Shown here in pieces: positions 8,452 through 16,954 of a stretch of 64,000 bases of DNA. The translations under genes and the position numbers were made by a program. Source of the stretch: Paractinoplanes brasiliensis (GTDB lineage Bacteria > Actinomycetota > Actinomycetes > Mycobacteriales > Micromonosporaceae); the NCBI RefSeq assembly GCF_004362215.1, contig NZ_SNWR01000001.1:2172001-2236000 (forward strand), read 5' to 3'. The notes beneath the pieces were generated by a model that did not search any database, was not told the origin of the DNA, and saw only the letters and a list, made by a program, of their open reading frames with translations. The first letter of the stretch is position 1, and every line of letters begins with the position of its first letter.

Positions 8452-8481
8452 AGGCCCCGTCCGGCGAACCAGACGGGGCCT
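8452..8481 (-). terminator. Rho-independent-like terminator
   Basis: AGGCCCCGTC and GACGGGGCCT form a perfect 10-bp stem with a 10-nt loop. It sits about 110 bp past the stop of the leftward gene at 8593-9144 and is followed on the minus strand by the T-rich TTCGTGCTTTC. It likely ends the cargo transcripts before the transfer control region. Confidence 0.65.
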
Positions 8482-8592
8482 ACCTTGCACGGTGCGCCAG
8501 CTAGATCGGCGAGGTCGCCTGACCCGAGCCGGGACAGGTCTTGCGCTCACCGGCCGCCTGATGCGGCGGGCAGGAGCTACCGGGCGGAACCC

Positions 8593-9144
8593 CTACCCGT
8601 GCACCGCAGGCAGAGCACTGACTTCCTGGAGGCATGTCTTGACTCCTTCGGGGATGACGTAGTCAGGAAACGGCTCCTCGGACGGCTCGGCGCCCACCAT
8701 GGCACCGGTCGCCTGACACAGGAGCAGCATCGTCGTGCCGTCGGCGCACGCGAAAGAGATGCCATACGGCAGCGCAGCAATCGGGCTGCCTTTGTCGGCC
8801 GACGGCTGACCGACCAGACGCCAGGACGAGAACTGGGCTGGCCGTGCGACGTCGAGAAGCTGCGCGACGAACGTCACGAAGCGCGGAGCACGAAACGTCG
8901 GAAGCGGCATCACCTCGGGCATCGCCACCTCCATCACACCAGGCTCGACCCGGCCGTTGAGAAGCGCCGTCGAAGTCGACGTGAAGGTCACCTTCAAGCC
9001 GGCAATCGTGGTCGTTCTAGACCGCGCCACCGTCGGCCCCCACGGCTCCGTCGCCGTACCGTAACGCTCGACCTTGACGATGTCAGGGTGCTCGCTCGCG
9101 ACCACCAACCGCTGGACGGCATCGAGGACCTGGCCGAGCTGCAT
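8593..9144 (-). CDS. Hypothetical protein (183 aa)
   Basis: A soluble 183-residue protein with strong actinobacterial codon bias. The N-terminus is helical (MQLGQVLDAVQRLVVASEHPD). The middle has beta-strand-like stretches (RSRTTTIAGLKVTFTSTST), and an ordered C-terminus includes GISFACADGTTMLLLCQ. No known domain, signal peptide or membrane segment is seen. It is the last gene of the leftward cargo block, separated by about 100 bp from the mini-gene downstream of the methyltransferase, and is followed by a terminator. Function unknown. Confidence 0.72.
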   Translation of the reverse strand: MQLGQVLDAVQRLVVASEHPDIVKVERYGTATEPWGPTVARSRTTTIAGLKVTFTSTSTALLNGRVEPGVMEVAMPEVMPLPTFRAPRFVTFVAQLLDVARPAQFSSWRLVGQPSADKGSPIAALPYGISFACADGTTMLLLCQATGAMVGAEPSEEPFPDYVIPEGVKTCLQEVSALPAVHG

Positions 9145-9248
9145 GTCTGCTCCGATCGTTTCGCCTGTTCAGAGTCGCTGGGCAGTCTAGCCCGCCAGGC
9201 GGGCCACGCCCCGGCGGTCCATCACGCCAGCGCTGCGGATGTCGAGGG

Positions 9249-9440
9249 TTAATGACGGCCTCCGTCCCGGCTTAGGTTGCGGGTTGAGTGCGCTGCGCTG
9301 ACGCACCAGGCCGCTTCGACGGCAGCGAGAGCGAGGATCAGCACTGACTCGACATCGACTCTGCTCCTGCCGCCAGCCCTCACTAGCAGGGCGAGAAAGC
9401 CCAGCAGACTGTCTTGTTCCCTCCGCCGGGAGATGGTCAT
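9249..9440 (-). CDS. Mini-protein translationally coupled to methyltransferase
   Basis: A 63-residue protein whose ATG overlaps the methyltransferase stop (ATGA, 9437-9440), which supports it being real. It has a charged N-terminus (MTISRRREQDS), two hydrophobic patches (LLGFLALLV and ESVLILALAAVEAAW) and a basic tail, so it may be a short helical hairpin or membrane-associated peptide. I recognise no family. The tight coupling suggests a partner role for the methyltransferase. Confidence 0.5.
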   Translation of the reverse strand: MTISRRREQDSLLGFLALLVRAGGRSRVDVESVLILALAAVEAAWCVSAAHSTRNLSRDGGRH

Positions 9441-10249
9441 GGAACTCTGCCGACGGCGGCGTAGCTGATGGCTTCGTGTTCATGGCCGTCGGCGGCTGGA
9501 TCGAGCTCGGGGTGCCAGGCGATCGTGGAGACCAGTCCGGGTGGTTCGAGATCGAGACCGTCGAGGAACTTGGCGATCTCGTCGCGGGTGCGGGCCTGGA
9601 ACGGGCCGTGTTTGGCCGAGTCGACCAGCTTGGTCAGCCGGCCCCGGATCCGCTCGTCGACCGGGTCGAAGGTGGCGTGTGAGCAGATCACGTAGCTACC
9701 CGGAGGTAGTGCCTCGATCAGGGTTCGCACGGCGCTGTACGGGTCGTCTTCGTCGGTGCAGAAATGCAGAATCGCAGCGAGGATCAGCGCGACAGGCTGG
9801 CTCATGTCGAGGGCGTCGGCCAACTGTGGGCTGGTCAGGATGTGCTGGGGCTGACGCAGGTCGCCGTGGAGGAACGCAGATCTGCCTTCCTCGGTGCTGA
9901 CCGCCAAGGCGCGGATGTGAGCGGCGACCAGTTCACTGTGATCGACGTACAACACCCTCGCGGTCGGATCGACCCGTTGGGCGATTTCGTGGACCCCGGG
10001 GCTCATCGGCATCCCAGCGCCGATGTCGAGAAATTGCCGTATCCCTTTGTCTGCCGCCAGATATCGCACCGCGCGAAGCAGGAAGCTGCGATTCTCCCGG
10101 GCAGCAACGCGGATCGCCGGGAAGTGCTTCGCAATCTCCGCGGAGGAGGCCCGGTCCGCGGCGAAGTTGTCCTTACCGCCCAACAAGTCGTTGTAGCGCC
10201 GGGCCGGGTCCGGCCATGTGGGGTCGAGGCCGCGCGGGTCGCTCATCAT
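9437..10249 (-). CDS. SAM-dependent methyltransferase, SAV2177/DUF574 family
   Basis: A 270-residue class I methyltransferase of the actinomycete SAV2177 family (Methyltransf_19), many of which occur beside regulators or in accessory DNA; the substrate is unknown. The N-terminus ARRYNDLLGGKDNFAADR is diagnostic. The SAM-binding motif FLDIGAGMPMSPGVHEIAQ follows, then VLYVDHSELVAAH (the acidic strand-2 residue). ATG codons in tandem at 10249 and 10246 leave the start ambiguous by one codon. It is coupled to the downstream mini-gene. Upstream DNA is relatively AT-rich (TATTTACACAATC), a plausible promoter. Confidence 0.9.
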   Translation of the reverse strand: MMSDPRGLDPTWPDPARRYNDLLGGKDNFAADRASSAEIAKHFPAIRVAARENRSFLLRAVRYLAADKGIRQFLDIGAGMPMSPGVHEIAQRVDPTARVLYVDHSELVAAHIRALAVSTEEGRSAFLHGDLRQPQHILTSPQLADALDMSQPVALILAAILHFCTDEDDPYSAVRTLIEALPPGSYVICSHATFDPVDERIRGRLTKLVDSAKHGPFQARTRDEIAKFLDGLDLEPPGLVSTIAWHPELDPAADGHEHEAISYAAVGRVP

Positions 10250-10322
10250 GAGTCTGCTTCCAAGATTGTGTAAATATCCAGAACAGGAGCCCGCGGCGTG
10301 GTCTCGGGCACAGAGCAGGGGT

Positions 10323-10370
10323 CAGTGGCGTGCCAGCGTCCAGGCTGGGGGCGACGCTGGCACGCCACTG
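10323..10370. terminator. Perfect 18-bp inverted repeat
   Basis: CAGTGGCGTGCCAGCGTC (10323-10340) is perfectly complementary to 10353-10370, with a 12-nt loop. It lies between the end of the leftward gene at 10444 and the methyltransferase start at 10249. No T-run follows on either strand. It may be a bidirectional or structure-dependent terminator, or a protein-binding site. Confidence 0.5.
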
Positions 10371-10443
10371 CGGAACCGGCCCGACGGAGCGACGGAGAAG
10401 ATCGGGCCGGTATGCCAGATAAGACGAGACCCAGTCGAGACGG

Positions 10444-11298
10444 TCATTGCCGGCCGCCTGCCGCGGAGCTGCTGCATGTGTGAATTCCCGGCCAGCGCAG
10501 TAGCCGGTCGATGGTGAACATTGGCGTCAAAGCGGGCTGAATCAGTCCGCCCGCGGTGACCAACAGCCGCTGCCGGCCCGGCAGATGCGTCTGGTTACGG
10601 CGGGCGCAACAGTCCTCGAACGTGCGCCGCGCCGCGGCCAACGCCGCTGACTGCTGCAGCCCGAAAATCCGGTCGAGCATGCCCGCGGCGTCGCGACAGC
10701 TATGTTGCTGGTACACGGCCACTGCGTGCAAGAAGCCACCGATGATCGTCCGGGGCTGGTCACCGAACCCTTGAGCGAGCCGGATCAGGTCTGCGCAGGA
10801 ATCGACGGCGTCCGGGGCACCGGCGACCACCGCCGCATCGCCGAGCACAGTCGCGGCGGCCAGCAGCGGAGCCGGATCTTCCACCTTCTGCCGGGCGGCC
10901 GTGGCGACGGCAGTACCGGCCAGCGTCATCGCTTTCCGAGGCCGATCGAGCCGCATCGCTGTCTCCGCCCGCAACGTGTGGCGAAGGACCGGGTCCGGGA
11001 CCCGGTCGGCCGTTAAGACTCGATACGCGGTCAGCGGGAATGCCAGCACCATCCCGTACAAACGATCCAACTCGGTGGGGCCAAACAACCGAGCCAGTCC
11101 CGGACTCAAAAGCCCGGACGCCACCGCACCCGCGTATCGGCGTTCGCCGCGATTCCTCTCGGCCGCCACGGCTGCCTCGTACGGCCGTGTGGGGATGCCT
11201 GCGCCCGGTGAGCTTTGCTCGCTCGGATCCGCACCTGCCCATGCGGTAGAGACACACTGCTGCCCGTGCAAGGTCGAGCCGAGTCCGAAGCTGGTCAT
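10444..11298 (-). CDS. Hypothetical alpha-helical protein (284 aa)
   Basis: An Ala-rich, helical 284-residue protein. The central part has repeat-like helix pairs (AETAMRLDRPRKAMTLAGTA, LLAAATVLGDAAVVAG, RTIIGGFLHAVAVYQQHS) reminiscent of TPR-like solenoids in actinobacterial regulators, but there is no HTH. The C-terminus has clustered Cys (FEDCCARRNQTHLPGRQR). It follows the GNAT gene with a 27-bp gap, so probably belongs to the APC-GNAT transcript. Function unknown. Confidence 0.62.
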   Translation of the reverse strand: MTSFGLGSTLHGQQCVSTAWAGADPSEQSSPGAGIPTRPYEAAVAAERNRGERRYAGAVASGLLSPGLARLFGPTELDRLYGMVLAFPLTAYRVLTADRVPDPVLRHTLRAETAMRLDRPRKAMTLAGTAVATAARQKVEDPAPLLAAATVLGDAAVVAGAPDAVDSCADLIRLAQGFGDQPRTIIGGFLHAVAVYQQHSCRDAAGMLDRIFGLQQSAALAAARRTFEDCCARRNQTHLPGRQRLLVTAGGLIQPALTPMFTIDRLLRWPGIHTCSSSAAGGRQ

Positions 11299-11325
11299 GG
11301 TCCCTCCCAGGTCAGAACGTGACGA

Positions 11326-11940
11326 TCAGTCGGTGCCGGCGGGTCGCCACATGCGGTACAGGGGGATGCTGTCGGTGATCTCGATCGTCGGCGGGGTCAT
11401 GTCGGTGTAGCCGTGACGGTGGTAGAGGCGCTGGTTTTGTGGGCTGGTGGCTTCCAGGTAGGCCGGGATCCCGTCGGCGTCGAGCCGGGCGTGGGTGTGG
11501 GCGAGTAGGCGGGCGCCAAGCCCGTGGTTCTGCCTTGGTGGGCGCACGGCCAGAAAGAGCAGGTGCCAGTGCGGGTCGGTCGGGTGGTGGGCGTCCATCT
11601 GTGCGTCGAGGTGCCGGAACCGGGGCAACGCGTCGCCGGCCAGCTTGACCAGCTGTTCGGAGTACTGGTCGGGTTCGGTGAACGGGCGGGTGCGGTCGAA
11701 CCAGACCGCGGCCGCGCTGTGGTCCTCGGTCACGACGACCTGCCCGGCCCCGCCGATCGCATGGGCTATGTACAGCCGGTACCAGGCGCGGGAGACCGAC
11801 CACCGGCGCGTTTGCTGCGGAACAAGGAAGCGGATCACGTCGAGGTCTTCGAAAGCCTCGGCGACGATGTCGGCCACGAGATCGATGTCGTCGGTTTCGG
11901 CGACACGCAGGGCGGGGATGATGCTGGCGGGAGTGTTCAC
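11326..11940 (-). CDS. GNAT-family N-acetyltransferase
   Basis: A 204-residue GNAT protein that would transfer an acetyl group from acetyl-CoA to an amine. The N-terminus RVAETDDIDLVADIVAEAF is the usual beta1-alpha1 start. The acetyl-CoA loop is around LLFLAVRPPRQNHGLGARLLA (motif Q-x-x-G-x-G/A in modified form, QNHGLG), and YLEATSPQNQRLYHRHGY is the typical motif B with the NxxLYxxxGF signature. It is separated by 18 bp from the permease upstream and is likely co-transcribed. A link to permease substrate acetylation is only inference. Confidence 0.88.
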   Translation of the reverse strand: MNTPASIIPALRVAETDDIDLVADIVAEAFEDLDVIRFLVPQQTRRWSVSRAWYRLYIAHAIGGAGQVVVTEDHSAAAVWFDRTRPFTEPDQYSEQLVKLAGDALPRFRHLDAQMDAHHPTDPHWHLLFLAVRPPRQNHGLGARLLAHTHARLDADGIPAYLEATSPQNQRLYHRHGYTDMTPPTIEITDSIPLYRMWRPAGTD

Positions 11941-11958
11941 CGGAGGGTGCCTTTCTCG

Positions 11959-13443
11959 TCAGAGGATCGTCTGCAGGCCGGAGGCGGTGGAGCTGCGGGT
12001 GCCGCGGCCGATGCCGGCGTAGACGTCCGGCCGGAGGCGCTTGAGGATCAACCCCCACACCGTTCCGCCGACGAGGATGGCCAGCAGGACGATGGGCACC
12101 CAGCGGGCGGGGCCGGTGCCGGGGTTGACGCCGAACAGCAGGTGCAGGTTGTCGACCGCCAGGAAGGCCAAAAGGAGCAGGATTCCGGTGGACAGCAGCG
12201 GGGCGAGCAGTCGTTGCCATACGCCTTCGCCCCGTGCGTCTTTGGCGAAGAACGCGATGACGGCGATGCTGGTCAACGTGTAGAGCAGCAGGACGGCGAA
12301 CCCGCCGGTCGTCGACCCCAGGTAGAACAGTTGGACCAGCGGATCCCACCCGGCCACCGCGTACACGACCAGCACGGCCGCGGTGACCGCGCTCAGCACC
12401 AATGACGCCACGCGGGGTGCGCCTTTGAGGGTGGTGTGGCCGAACAGGCGGGGTAGAACGCCTTCGCGGCCCAGCGCGAATCCGTAGCGGGTGGCCGCGT
12501 TGTGGAAGGCGATCAGCGCGGCGATCAGTCCGGTGCCCAGGAACAGCCGTCCGATGATGACCGCAGTGTGGCCGAGGATGCCTGCGGCCTGGTTGAAGAA
12601 CAGGTCCCCGCCCTGGCTGGTGGCTTGCTCGATGATGCTCGGCCCGCCGGCCGAGATTTGCACCAGCGACGCGTACACATACACCGCGGCGATGACCAGT
12701 ACGGTGGCGTAGGTGGCGACCCGGATCGTTCGCCTCGGGTTCTTCGACTCCTCGATATAGACCACCGACTGCTCGACCCCGGCGAACGCGGTCATCCCGA
12801 TCACTACGAGCACACCCGCGCTGGGACTCCATAAGTTGTCCAGCGACAGCGCGCCGGTGTTGAAGGTGAACCCGGCGGTGAGCATGATGGCCAGGCTGTA
12901 GACCAGCACCAGGATTGTTTCGGCGACGACCAGAACGACCAGGACTTTCTCGGACAGGCTGACCTCGTTCGCGCCCAGGACAGCGACCAGCACCCAGACG
13001 GTCAGCGCGAGGATCCACCAGGGAACGTCCAGGCCGACCCAGTCCGAGACCAGTGGCTGCACCAGGGCACCGAACCCGCCGAAGCAGCACATCAGGAAAC
13101 TCGTGTAGGTGGCCAGCGCGAACCAGGACGTACCGACCCCGAGCGGTCGGCCCAGCCCCTGCGCGACATAGGCGTAGAAAGCGCCGGCGTTCGGAATGTG
13201 CCGGGCCATCGCCAGATAGCCGACCACGAACAGCAACAGAATCGCGGCGACCGTGATCACGGCAATCGGGAAACCGAGCAGCCCGGTCACCGCGACCGCG
13301 GTACTGACCACCAGCGTGACCACCGTCAACGGAGCCACCGACGACGCTATCGCGGCACCGATCGCGAACGGGCCCAAGCGGTTCGCCGCCAAAGCATGCG
13401 ACACACTGCTGCCCGGCGCAGTGAGAGAACGTGAAGCGGACAC
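11959..13443 (-). CDS. APC-family amino acid/polyamine permease
   Basis: A 494-residue integral membrane transporter with about 12 to 14 hydrophobic segments. The N-terminal part (LGPFAIGAAIASSVAPLTVV) and the GAFYAYVAQGLGRPLG stretch fit the APC superfamily signature for amino-acid and polyamine exchangers. It sits between a GPP34 gene upstream and a GNAT downstream, all leftward with gaps of 68 and 18 bp. Length is normal for the family. The substrate cannot be read from sequence. Confidence 0.88.
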   Translation of the reverse strand: MSASRSLTAPGSSVSHALAANRLGPFAIGAAIASSVAPLTVVTLVVSTAVAVTGLLGFPIAVITVAAILLLFVVGYLAMARHIPNAGAFYAYVAQGLGRPLGVGTSWFALATYTSFLMCCFGGFGALVQPLVSDWVGLDVPWWILALTVWVLVAVLGANEVSLSEKVLVVLVVAETILVLVYSLAIMLTAGFTFNTGALSLDNLWSPSAGVLVVIGMTAFAGVEQSVVYIEESKNPRRTIRVATYATVLVIAAVYVYASLVQISAGGPSIIEQATSQGGDLFFNQAAGILGHTAVIIGRLFLGTGLIAALIAFHNAATRYGFALGREGVLPRLFGHTTLKGAPRVASLVLSAVTAAVLVVYAVAGWDPLVQLFYLGSTTGGFAVLLLYTLTSIAVIAFFAKDARGEGVWQRLLAPLLSTGILLLLAFLAVDNLHLLFGVNPGTGPARWVPIVLLAILVGGTVWGLILKRLRPDVYAGIGRGTRSSTASGLQTIL

Positions 13444-13511
13444 CGAAGGCTTCCTCCAGCCAAGATCAAAGGGTGAGAAGTGCGCGTACGGAAGGGATAA
13501 GCGAGAAGGGG

Positions 13512-14381
13512 CTAGCGCATGGCGGCTTCACCGACAGCGGCGTCCGCAGCGCGCAACAATTCACGGCTCGGCTCGTCCAAGTCGCGCCGGAGGAGGTCCG
13601 ACAGATACGACCGATCAGCCGGATCCAGAGTGGCGAACGCGTGAAGATGCAAGCCCGTGGCCAAGATCAACGCGGCAAGAAACAGCTCGTCCCGGCCCAG
13701 ACGCGCCCTGCTTTGCACGGCAATACTGAGCCTGTTCGCGGGCGTACCAGAGACCACCGAGTCGCGCGGAACCAACGATGTCGTCGTCCCGCCCAAAAGG
13801 CGACGTTCCTGCCTCACTACGGCCAGCCCCAGCCGGGAAAGCCGGTCAGCAACGAGCGCCTCACCCCGGCCCTGATAAGCCAGATACGACAGCCACTCCT
13901 CATGCCGGTGACCGCGCCGCCGATGCCGGGTCTCCTCAGTCGGCGGCATCAGAGCACCGTCCGGTGCAGCCCGCAAGGGCGAGGTCCGGACGGAGCGCTC
14001 CGGTGTCCTGGCGTAGCCGTGCCGGCCATACGAGGCTGCCGCTTGCCATCCCTCGCGCGGACGAACAGGCACATCGACCGGCATGTCGGGCGGAGCCCAG
14101 CTCTGCTCCTCCGACTGCATTTTGCTTAGCAGCGACCTCAGGGCCGGATCATCGGGGCCATCCGCCCCAGAACGAAAGAGCTCACCGTCGTATAGCTGCA
14201 GATGACCGCCGTAAACCAGTTCCGCGAGCAACGCGGTCGCCAGCCCTACCCCCAACGCCCACGGGCCCAGCCGCGGCTGACCTTTGACGCCATCGTGCGC
14301 CGCCAGCCAAAACTCATCAGCAAGGCTTCTGTGGTACCCCATGTCGACTCGCCGCCTTACCTCCGGCTCGCGCTTCATCAC
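13512..14381 (-). CDS. GPP34 (GOLPH3/Vps74-like) phosphoprotein
   Basis: A 289-residue bacterial GPP34 domain protein. The N-terminus LADEFWLAAHDGVKGQPRL and the following GVGLATALLAELVYGGHLQL are the family signature (in eukaryotes these proteins bind PI4P and sort Golgi enzymes). Actinobacteria have many copies with unknown roles. The middle (about residues 120-165) is low in predicted structure. It heads the leftward group GPP34-APC-GNAT-hypothetical. The start at 14381 could be one codon further in. Role inferred as membrane-associated; the ligand is unknown. Confidence 0.85.
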   Translation of the reverse strand: MMKREPEVRRRVDMGYHRSLADEFWLAAHDGVKGQPRLGPWALGVGLATALLAELVYGGHLQLYDGELFRSGADGPDDPALRSLLSKMQSEEQSWAPPDMPVDVPVRPREGWQAAASYGRHGYARTPERSVRTSPLRAAPDGALMPPTEETRHRRRGHRHEEWLSYLAYQGRGEALVADRLSRLGLAVVRQERRLLGGTTTSLVPRDSVVSGTPANRLSIAVQSRARLGRDELFLAALILATGLHLHAFATLDPADRSYLSDLLRRDLDEPSRELLRAADAAVGEAAMR

Positions 14382-14527
14382 CGAGCGCCTCTGCGGTCGT
14401 ACCGCCTGTCGATCACCAGCCTGGTTGGATGCCTCCGGTGAACAAAGCCGACAGTCGTCAGCCGCTGTCAGCCAACGGCCACCATCGGGCTAGAGGTCAT
14501 CCGGCCGACGTGACTACAGTTCGACGC

Positions 14528-15091
14528 ATGAGCACGGAGCCGAAGCGAGCCAGCGAGTGGACGATCCATGGGGAGCGCGTTCTGGATGACACCCGGCGCG
14601 CGGTGCTGAGCATCGCCGACGTGGAGCTCCCGGACGGCGTCCGTTTCGAGCAGTACGTTCTCCGGATCCCGGGCGCGGCGATGGTCATCGTTCTCGACGA
14701 CGAAGAACGCGTCCTTATGATGTGGCGCCATCGCTTCATCGTGGATCGATGGGTCTGGGAGCTGCCGGGAGGCTATCTCGACCCTGCCGAGGATCCCATG
14801 ACCTGCGCCGCGCGCGAGGTAGAAGAGGAAACCGGCTGGCGTCCGCGCAGCATGGAAAAGCTCGTCACGTTCCAACCGATGGTCGGAACGATCGACCAGG
14901 AGAACGTCGTCTTCCTAGCACGAGGGGCCGACTTCACGGGGTCGGCACCTGATATCAACGAAGCTGAGCGAATCGGCTGGATACCGTTGGCTGACATTCA
15001 GCAGCACATGGACGACGGCTCCATCGTCGGCGCCGGTTCGGTGTCAGGATTGCTGGCGGTCCAACTCCTTAAGGCACAGGGAAAGCTCTAG
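14528..15091 (+). CDS. Nudix hydrolase
   Basis: A 187-residue Nudix hydrolase with a full Nudix box around GGYLDPAEDPMTCAAREVEE followed by ETGW, so metal-dependent cleavage of a nucleoside diphosphate-linked substrate is expected; the ADP-ribose pyrophosphatase type is the closest look. Nudix genes are recurrent AICE cargo, often beside regulators, as here. ATG 14528 is chosen because the family homology begins right after it. It ends four bases into the convergent XRE regulator gene. Confidence 0.92.
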   Translation: MSTEPKRASEWTIHGERVLDDTRRAVLSIADVELPDGVRFEQYVLRIPGAAMVIVLDDEERVLMMWRHRFIVDRWVWELPGGYLDPAEDPMTCAAREVEEETGWRPRSMEKLVTFQPMVGTIDQENVVFLARGADFTGSAPDINEAERIGWIPLADIQQHMDDGSIVGAGSVSGLLAVQLLKAQGKL

Positions 15092-16467
15092 CTTGCCTGG
15101 AGCACCGGCCGTACTCGCTCGGTGAACTGCCTGACCGGAGCCAACCCGACGTGCTTCCCGAGCCGGTTCGCCAAATCTGTGAGATAGTCACGCGCCCGAA
15201 CCGAGTGAAGGCCTTCAGCCGCCTCGATCGCCTGGATCCCGACGCGGCTCGCTTCCTCCGGCTCCCCTGTCTGGACATACGTCAAGGCGAGTAGAGCGAG
15301 GTTGAACTGACGACCCCTTGCGTACTGCTTGCCGTCCATGTCAAGAGAGCGGGTGGCGAATCGCTGAGCAATGTCACCGCGTCCGAGAGTCGCGAAGCAG
15401 TGACCGAACTTGGCAGCCAGGTAAGCCTCATCGAAGTAGCCGATCCACTGCGGGTCCGCGGTGCGATCGGCCCTGTCGAACAGTTTCTCCGCCCTGTCCA
15501 AGGCAACAGCGCAGGCGGCCTCATCCCCATTCACCGCATGGCCCTGGGCTTCCAGCACAGCGGACTCCGCCTCGATAGCGGACACACCAGCCTCTACCGC
15601 TGATCGTCCAGCGGCCCGAGCCAAATCGACCGCTTCGGCCGAGGCTCGCCGGTAGGCAGATTGATGGCTCATCGCCGCCAGAATCTCCGCACCCAAGGCA
15701 CGGTCACCGGCACCAGCTGCAAAGCGGAGCGCCTGCACGAGGTACCGCTGTGCAAGTCCATGCATCCCGGCGTCGTACGAGGCCCAGGCCGCCAACTGCG
15801 TTGTCTCCGCCACGGCGGCTAACAACGCGCGGCCAGTAACGGCGTCGTACCGCCCGTTGATCAGTTCCGTGACGTCGCCGTCCAGGAAACGAACGACGCT
15901 CTCACGAACGTGACCGCCGCCGAACTGGTTGTCCAACGCTCGGTAGGTCGACGTGATCCGGCGTATGGTCTCGATGTCGGGGCCACCAACCGCCCGCTCA
16001 CCGCCACCCGTGGGCTGATCTTCGAGCGGCGACATGAGCCAACGCATGGCCGGCGGCATGAACGCCGTCGCGCTGAAGCCGACCCCCCGAAGTAGTGCTC
16101 GCCGCCGCATATCCCCTCGCCAAAGATCCACAGCGACATCTAAGCCGTGTCGCCAGTCAGCGGCGAACTCTAGCCCGTCCACCACGCTGACCGGGCCAGG
16201 TTCGACTTCTGGTGCGGATGGGATGCCGTCGGCTGACACCTCAACGACCAGGGAAGAAAGTTCCGACCCGGAACCCAAGGCCGCGTCCAACAGCGCGGCG
16301 ATGGCGGCACTTGGTCGCTTCGTGCCGGCTTCGAGATCCCACAGGTACCCGTGCGAGCAATGAACTGCTCTGCCCAAGCGGCGCAACGAAAGCCCTTTAG
16401 CCTCCCGCAGATCCCGAAGTCGAACTCCAAAGTCAGGATCCACGATCATCGCTCGTCGACGCGACAT
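15088..16467 (-). CDS. XRE-family regulator with TPR-like C-terminus
   Basis: A 459-residue protein with an XRE helix-turn-helix at about residues 12-65 (VRLRDLREAKGLSLRRLGRA, CSHGYLWDLEAGTKRPS) followed by a long helical, TPR-like region (for example ALRFAAGAGDRALGAEILAA and SALEAQGHAVNGDEAACAVA-like repeats). Such proteins are typical regulators in Streptomyces and AICEs and are thought to sense ligands through the C-terminus. ATG 16467 has GGAGCG upstream. Tail-to-tail with the Nudix gene. It may control the element's maintenance genes; the target is unknown. Confidence 0.88.
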   Translation of the reverse strand: MSRRRAMIVDPDFGVRLRDLREAKGLSLRRLGRAVHCSHGYLWDLEAGTKRPSAAIAALLDAALGSGSELSSLVVEVSADGIPSAPEVEPGPVSVVDGLEFAADWRHGLDVAVDLWRGDMRRRALLRGVGFSATAFMPPAMRWLMSPLEDQPTGGGERAVGGPDIETIRRITSTYRALDNQFGGGHVRESVVRFLDGDVTELINGRYDAVTGRALLAAVAETTQLAAWASYDAGMHGLAQRYLVQALRFAAGAGDRALGAEILAAMSHQSAYRRASAEAVDLARAAGRSAVEAGVSAIEAESAVLEAQGHAVNGDEAACAVALDRAEKLFDRADRTADPQWIGYFDEAYLAAKFGHCFATLGRGDIAQRFATRSLDMDGKQYARGRQFNLALLALTYVQTGEPEEASRVGIQAIEAAEGLHSVRARDYLTDLANRLGKHVGLAPVRQFTERVRPVLQAS

Positions 16468-16954
16468 AACTCGCTCCAGGTTGAGGGCAATACGCGGATC
16501 CGTCCTACGTGGATCTGCTGATACCGGAAGGCTACATCCAGCATCGGTCCCCGGAATGGTAGATTCCATCTTAAATAGGGCGTATTGGATCTGTCGGCTG
16601 ACAAACCGGTGCCCCACCGATGTCCTGGATAGCCCCGAGGCAGAATTTGAGCCTGCCGAAAGAACGTGACACTTCCAGCTCCGATGACGCGCCGTTCCGA
16701 GTCGCCGCCCCACTCGCCGAATCGCGCCTCTTCACCAACGCGTCGAGACAATCAAGAGTCAGATTTCACTCACAGCGCTGGCGTGACTCGCTACGCACTC
16801 AATTCATGACCGCGAACGGACAACGCAAACTCCACGATTAGGCTGCGGTCGGTCACGGCATTGAATACAAAGTCAAACAAGACTCCGCACCTACGTACGC
16901 AGATCTACCGAATTGAATACACCAACATGTACTACGAGTGCACCTGATCCACCT
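16468..16954. other. Intergenic region, no gene seen
   Basis: About 490 bp of more A+T-rich DNA between the XRE regulator start and the end of the GDxxxDG-motif gene. It presumably holds the promoter of the XRE gene. I see no convincing ORF, repeat or RNA. The composition drop marks the beginning of the low-GC island that runs to about 21.0 kb. Confidence 0.5.

Noticed and set aside
11312..13090. Very long Arg/Pro/Gly-rich frame antisense and out of frame to the APC and GNAT genes
   Set aside because: It follows the third-position GC of the real genes in another frame and has no recognisable protein features.
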